NCBI GenBank assembly: GCA_907165135.1
Contig: CAJRAX010000013.1
Location: 1 to 34,892, forward strand
Length of the DNA: 34,892 nucleotides
Direction: 5' to 3'
Source: Oikopleura dioica
Taxonomy: Eukaryota > Chordata > Appendicularia > Copelata > Oikopleuridae
The notes beneath the pieces are model-generated. The model worked only from the letters and a program-made list of their open reading frames with translations. It ran no database searches and had not been told where the DNA came from. Positions 31,614 through 34,892 of the stretch are shown here, piece by piece. The number at the start of each line of letters is the position of its first letter. Position 1 is the stretch's first letter. The position numbers were made by a program, and so were the translations under genes.

Positions 31614-34600
31614 CTAAAGACCGCAAAAAAGAAGTTGTCCGTTTCTCGATTTACGCCAATTCGGATACTCTCTACGAATAGTTTCCTTCACTTTTATCTG
31701 AAGTTTCGCCCTTGATTCCTCGAGATCAAAGTCCTGATTCATTTTAAAAAGAATGAATAACAGAGAGTCTCTTGTTAATTCGTTCAGTTTGATAAATATG
31801 CCATTTTCAACATAGGTCTCCTCTATGTCGTCTGTATTTTTCCATTTATCATTTAGATGTTCGAAAAAGTCAAGATCATGATTTTCCATTTTAATTAAAA
31901 TTGACATGTTTTCCAAATTATTTTCAACTGTAAATTTAGCAATTTTTCGCTCGACAACGGAATCATCAGATCTTTCCCTTCTACGTTTTAGAGCAACTAA
32001 CGGATCAATTTCGGGCAATTTATCGTACGATGTCAAATTAACAGAGAGCTCAGAATCAGAACTTGATTTCTCGGAATCAAGCACAATGTCTGATCCATTT
32101 CCTACTTGATTCAAATCAGGTTGTTGATTTCGATAAATTTTTGGTAATGGCATTTCTATCAAAAGAGTCGATGAGGATGAAAAATTATCTGGTTCTGAAG
32201 AAGAACTAGACCGCTCCCGATAAGGTTCCGATTGTAAAGACTGATCTGACATTTCGGAGGATAAAGATTCATGCGCTATTTCCGATTCTTTTTCTGTAGA
32301 GAAATTTTTCGCAAACCGACCAAGGAAATCCCTCGAAAAAAGACAATCTTCGGAGAAAAATTCGAAAAGCTCGAGATCATTTTCTTGTACTTTTGTCACA
32401 ATCTTGGGATATTTTTCAGCATCGTTATTCGTCTCATCAGTTAAATTCCGCTGAGAATAACTTTTTATATGCTCTGCATGACGCCGAAATTCGTCCTTAT
32501 CATTTTTAACAGTGTACCACAGGCCACTCGGGGATTTAAACGTAACTTCATAAGGACCAATAAATGGAGGGAATTTTTCGCGGAAATTTTTGATAAGAAC
32601 TTTATCGCCTAAATTATATTCTTTGAACCGGGGATTATCAAATTTGTTCATTCTTTTTTGTTTTTCTTGTTCAATTTTTGCACGAATTTTCTCAAAATCA
32701 ACGTCGATTTTATCTCCGTATGTTCGCCAATAAGGGTCTTGAAAATGATGACTGCTTTTTATACCAGTTTCTACACAAAATGGGGTTGTTCCGAGTACTG
32801 TATGTAGACTACTGTTTATTTCGTGAACAATTTCAAACAGAAAAATATCCCAATTCACCCAATTTGAACGAGCCCTAAGCCTGGCTTTTATGGTTCTATT
32901 GACGTTTTCAACTTGCCCATTAGATTGGGGATGGCGCGGGGGAATATAATGCACACCAATTTTGTTTTCTTTCAAAAATTTTTCAATCAAAACGTGTTCC
33001 TTCGCGTTATCTAAAACCATATATTTTGGAAATTTTGGATTTCTAAATAATACGCTTCGAAACTTTTGCAGTAAATAATCCGATTTTTTGCAAGATAAGG
33101 GCTCCGCATAAACTTTTTTGCTGAAACCGTCAATAACCACCATTACATATTTATGACCAAAATCAGTTTCTTGAAGTGGGCCGATTAAATCGAAGTACAA
33201 AATTTCAAAAGGGCCGCTTGGTGTTTCAGATTTACCTAAGGGAGGTTTGTTAGGCTGTAAATTTGGTTTTGAAATTTGACATTTGTGACATGATTTAATA
33301 AAGCTCGCGACTGTGTTTTTTAATCCCGGCCAAAAATACTTTCTAGAAATTTTCTCGGCTGTTATATCGATTCCAAAATGAGAATGATCATGATATTCGC
33401 TGCAAATTGTCTCTGTCAAAGCCTCGGGGACGCAAAATCTTTTTTGATATGCTGGAGAGTTTATTGCTAGTTCCCCGGACTCAAGAATTTCAAGGTCAGG
33501 TCTACGTAAAAAATATGGGTAAAGCTCACTAGCTGGGTTATTTGGCCATCTATCAATTTTAACGAAACGTCTTACTTGTGATAATACTCGGTCAGATTTT
33601 TGAAACTCAACAAATGATTCAGGGGTAAACTTTATTTGATTGATTGAACAATTTAATGTATTACGACTAAGGCAATCACTTATTTTCATTTGATGAGTTT
33701 TTCTTTGTTCAATTCGAAATGAAAATCCCTGAAGCTCCGTAAACCATCTTTGAATTTTTAAATTACTTGTCTTGAAGGATTGAGCGTATTTTACGCAAGA
33801 ATTATCAGTAATCCAAAGAAAATCGACATAAGCAAGATAAGCTCTCCATCGTTCCATACATGTTTTCCCACTATATAGCTCTTTTTCCAATGTCCCGTAT
33901 TTTTGTTGTGCCGGCGTAAAATTTAGCGAGTGGTAAGCTATCGGTTGCAAGCAATTATGCGAATGATGGTGATCTTTATTTCGCTCCGCGCAAAGATAAA
34001 GAACTCCACCAAGACTATGGTTGGATGCGTCAGTCTCAAGTACAAAAACACCGTTATTTAGTGGGGGGATTTTGAGCTCCAGAGTATTATGGCAGATGAT
34101 ACTTTTGAGCTTTTCGAGTGAAATCGTCGCCTCTTTTGTCCAACAAAATGAACCTCTGTACGTTTTTGAAATTTCCACTCCCAGGGGTGCAAAATTTTTA
34201 ATAAACTTTCTGTGCTGCGAAAGAAGTCCGAAAAGTGATTGTGCCTCCTCTCGGTTTCTTGGAATAGAAAGATTTTTAACCGCTTCGATCTTGTCCTGTG
34301 ATGGCCGTATTCTCCCGTTAAAAATTTCAAATCCCAAAATGCATGCTTTTCGCTCAAAAAAACTCGCTTTGTCAATATTTATCCGTAAATTATTTTGATC
34401 TAAAATTTGAAAAAATTTAGATAAATTGGCTAGGTGTTCCTCCTCTGTTCTTGAATGGACCACAAGATCGTCAAGATATGCGCAAATTTGAGTTTTTGGC
34501 GTGTCTCGTAAAATAACATCCATGCATTTTGCGAAATGAATAGGGGCATTTTTAAGACCCATGGGAAGCCTTTTCCAAGTAAATTGTCCGTCTTCAGTCG

Positions 34601-34892
34601 AAAAAGCTAGTTTTTCTCGCGATTTCTCATCCACGAGACACTGATGAAATCCTTTGCGCAAATCAACGCAAGAAAAAATAAGGCTATTTTCTAAAAACCC
34701 TAAAACGTCCTCAATTTGTTGCAGCGGATGATGCTGCTGAAGCGTAAATGAATTCAATTTCCTGTAATCTATACACAGTCTGAATGTACCGTTTCGTTTT
34801 CTTACGAGTAACGCGGGGCTATTATAGGGTGAATTTATTCGCATTATTATGTCTTGACCAAGGTAGGACGTAAGAGTCCCAGTCATTACTCC
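31614..34892 (-). CDS. pol: Ty3/gypsy Pol polyprotein (RT, RNase H, integrase), 5'-partial
   Basis: The frame is open to the right window edge, so gag, protease and the start of RT lie outside. Residue numbers count from the Met at 34886. Reverse transcriptase: RNGTFRLCIDYRKLN (31-45), LPMGLKNAP (107-115) and catalytic YLDD (137-140). RNase H: TDAS (285-288), EKE (334-336), TDN (360-362) and SDCLSR (403-408). Integrase: zinc-binding H499, H503, C533, C536, with catalytic D566, D626 and E660. A GPY/F module follows (FIGPYEV, about 775-781). No stop or frameshift interrupts these domains, so the enzyme may be functional. The D626-E660 spacing is 33 residues against the usual 35. A 280-residue C-terminal extension is Ser/Glu-rich, has an NLS-like LKRRRERSDD, and ends in a SAP-like module before a TAG. 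It copies the element's RNA into DNA and inserts it in the nucleus. Confidence 0.97.
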   Translation of the reverse strand, partial: GVMTGTLTSYLGQDIIMRINSPYNSPALLVRKRNGTFRLCIDYRKLNSFTLQQHHPLQQIEDVLGFLENSLIFSCVDLRKGFHQCLVDEKSREKLAFSTEDGQFTWKRLPMGLKNAPIHFAKCMDVILRDTPKTQICAYLDDLVVHSRTEEEHLANLSKFFQILDQNNLRINIDKASFFERKACILGFEIFNGRIRPSQDKIEAVKNLSIPRNREEAQSLFGLLSQHRKFIKNFAPLGVEISKTYRGSFCWTKEATISLEKLKSIICHNTLELKIPPLNNGVFVLETDASNHSLGGVLYLCAERNKDHHHSHNCLQPIAYHSLNFTPAQQKYGTLEKELYSGKTCMERWRAYLAYVDFLWITDNSCVKYAQSFKTSNLKIQRWFTELQGFSFRIEQRKTHQMKISDCLSRNTLNCSINQIKFTPESFVEFQKSDRVLSQVRRFVKIDRWPNNPASELYPYFLRRPDLEILESGELAINSPAYQKRFCVPEALTETICSEYHDHSHFGIDITAEKISRKYFWPGLKNTVASFIKSCHKCQISKPNLQPNKPPLGKSETPSGPFEILYFDLIGPLQETDFGHKYVMVVIDGFSKKVYAEPLSCKKSDYLLQKFRSVLFRNPKFPKYMVLDNAKEHVLIEKFLKENKIGVHYIPPRHPQSNGQVENVNRTIKARLRARSNWVNWDIFLFEIVHEINSSLHTVLGTTPFCVETGIKSSHHFQDPYWRTYGDKIDVDFEKIRAKIEQEKQKRMNKFDNPRFKEYNLGDKVLIKNFREKFPPFIGPYEVTFKSPSGLWYTVKNDKDEFRRHAEHIKSYSQRNLTDETNNDAEKYPKIVTKVQENDLELFEFFSEDCLFSRDFLGRFAKNFSTEKESEIAHESLSSEMSDQSLQSEPYRERSSSSSEPDNFSSSSTLLIEMPLPKIYRNQQPDLNQVGNGSDIVLDSEKSSSDSELSVNLTSYDKLPEIDPLVALKRRRERSDDSVVERKIAKFTVENNLENMSILIKMENHDLDFFEHLNDKWKNTDDIEETYVENGIFIKLNELTRDSLLFILFKMNQDFDLEESRAKLQIKVKETIRREYPNWRKSRNGQLLFCGL

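Noticed and set aside
34021-34398. 125-residue plus-strand frame
   Set aside because: It is antisense to the reverse transcriptase/RNase H part of Pol.

Overview
The window looks like repeat-dominated nuclear DNA of an animal, most likely an invertebrate. I found no host gene, no rRNA or tRNA and no prokaryotic operon. The coding capacity belongs to LTR retroelements: a Ty3/gypsy-type Pol, a gag-only LTR element, and the 3' part of an envelope-bearing (retrovirus-like) element. The rest is satellite DNA and short non-autonomous transposons. The species cannot be named from the sequence.

Layout. 1-940: sequence with a TATA box and a dense cluster of bZIP (AP-1/CRE-like) sites, then a GCGAAA-type simple repeat. 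981-2023: an old inverted-repeat structure carrying a 655-bp foldback element (1194-1848) with ~197-bp terminal inverted repeats and a 7-bp target duplication. 2340-4148: eleven copies of a ~163-bp satellite. 4572-7337: decayed 3' half of a plus-strand LTR element, with an envelope-like ORF, an acidic ORF with two dynein-light-chain-type TQT motifs running into an RG-rich tail, a third small ORF, and a 3' LTR ending at the satellite. 7338-30167: about 18 kb (roughly 310 copies) of a ~58-bp satellite, interrupted by a 647-bp TTAA-flanked element (8017-8663) and a nearly intact gag-only LTR element on the minus strand (23526-27542). 30168-34892: 3' part of a minus-strand Ty3/gypsy element (LTR, then Pol with RT, RNase H and integrase), running off the right edge.

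The points I rate highest are these. (1) The plus-strand element has extra ORFs between its envelope-like gene and its 3' LTR, an arrangement reminiscent of complex retroviruses, and its LTR is related to that of the gag-only element. (2) The 58-bp satellite combines a conserved dyad (hairpin) in each monomer with A/T tracts phased near the helical repeat, and shows multi-kilobase higher-order duplication. (3) The gypsy Pol ends in a SAP-like module, and a second related module follows one in-frame TAG. (4) There is a cluster of at least six bZIP sites below a TATA box near the left edge.

All functional statements about the retroelement ORFs other than Pol are inference from composition and position. 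No searches could be run.
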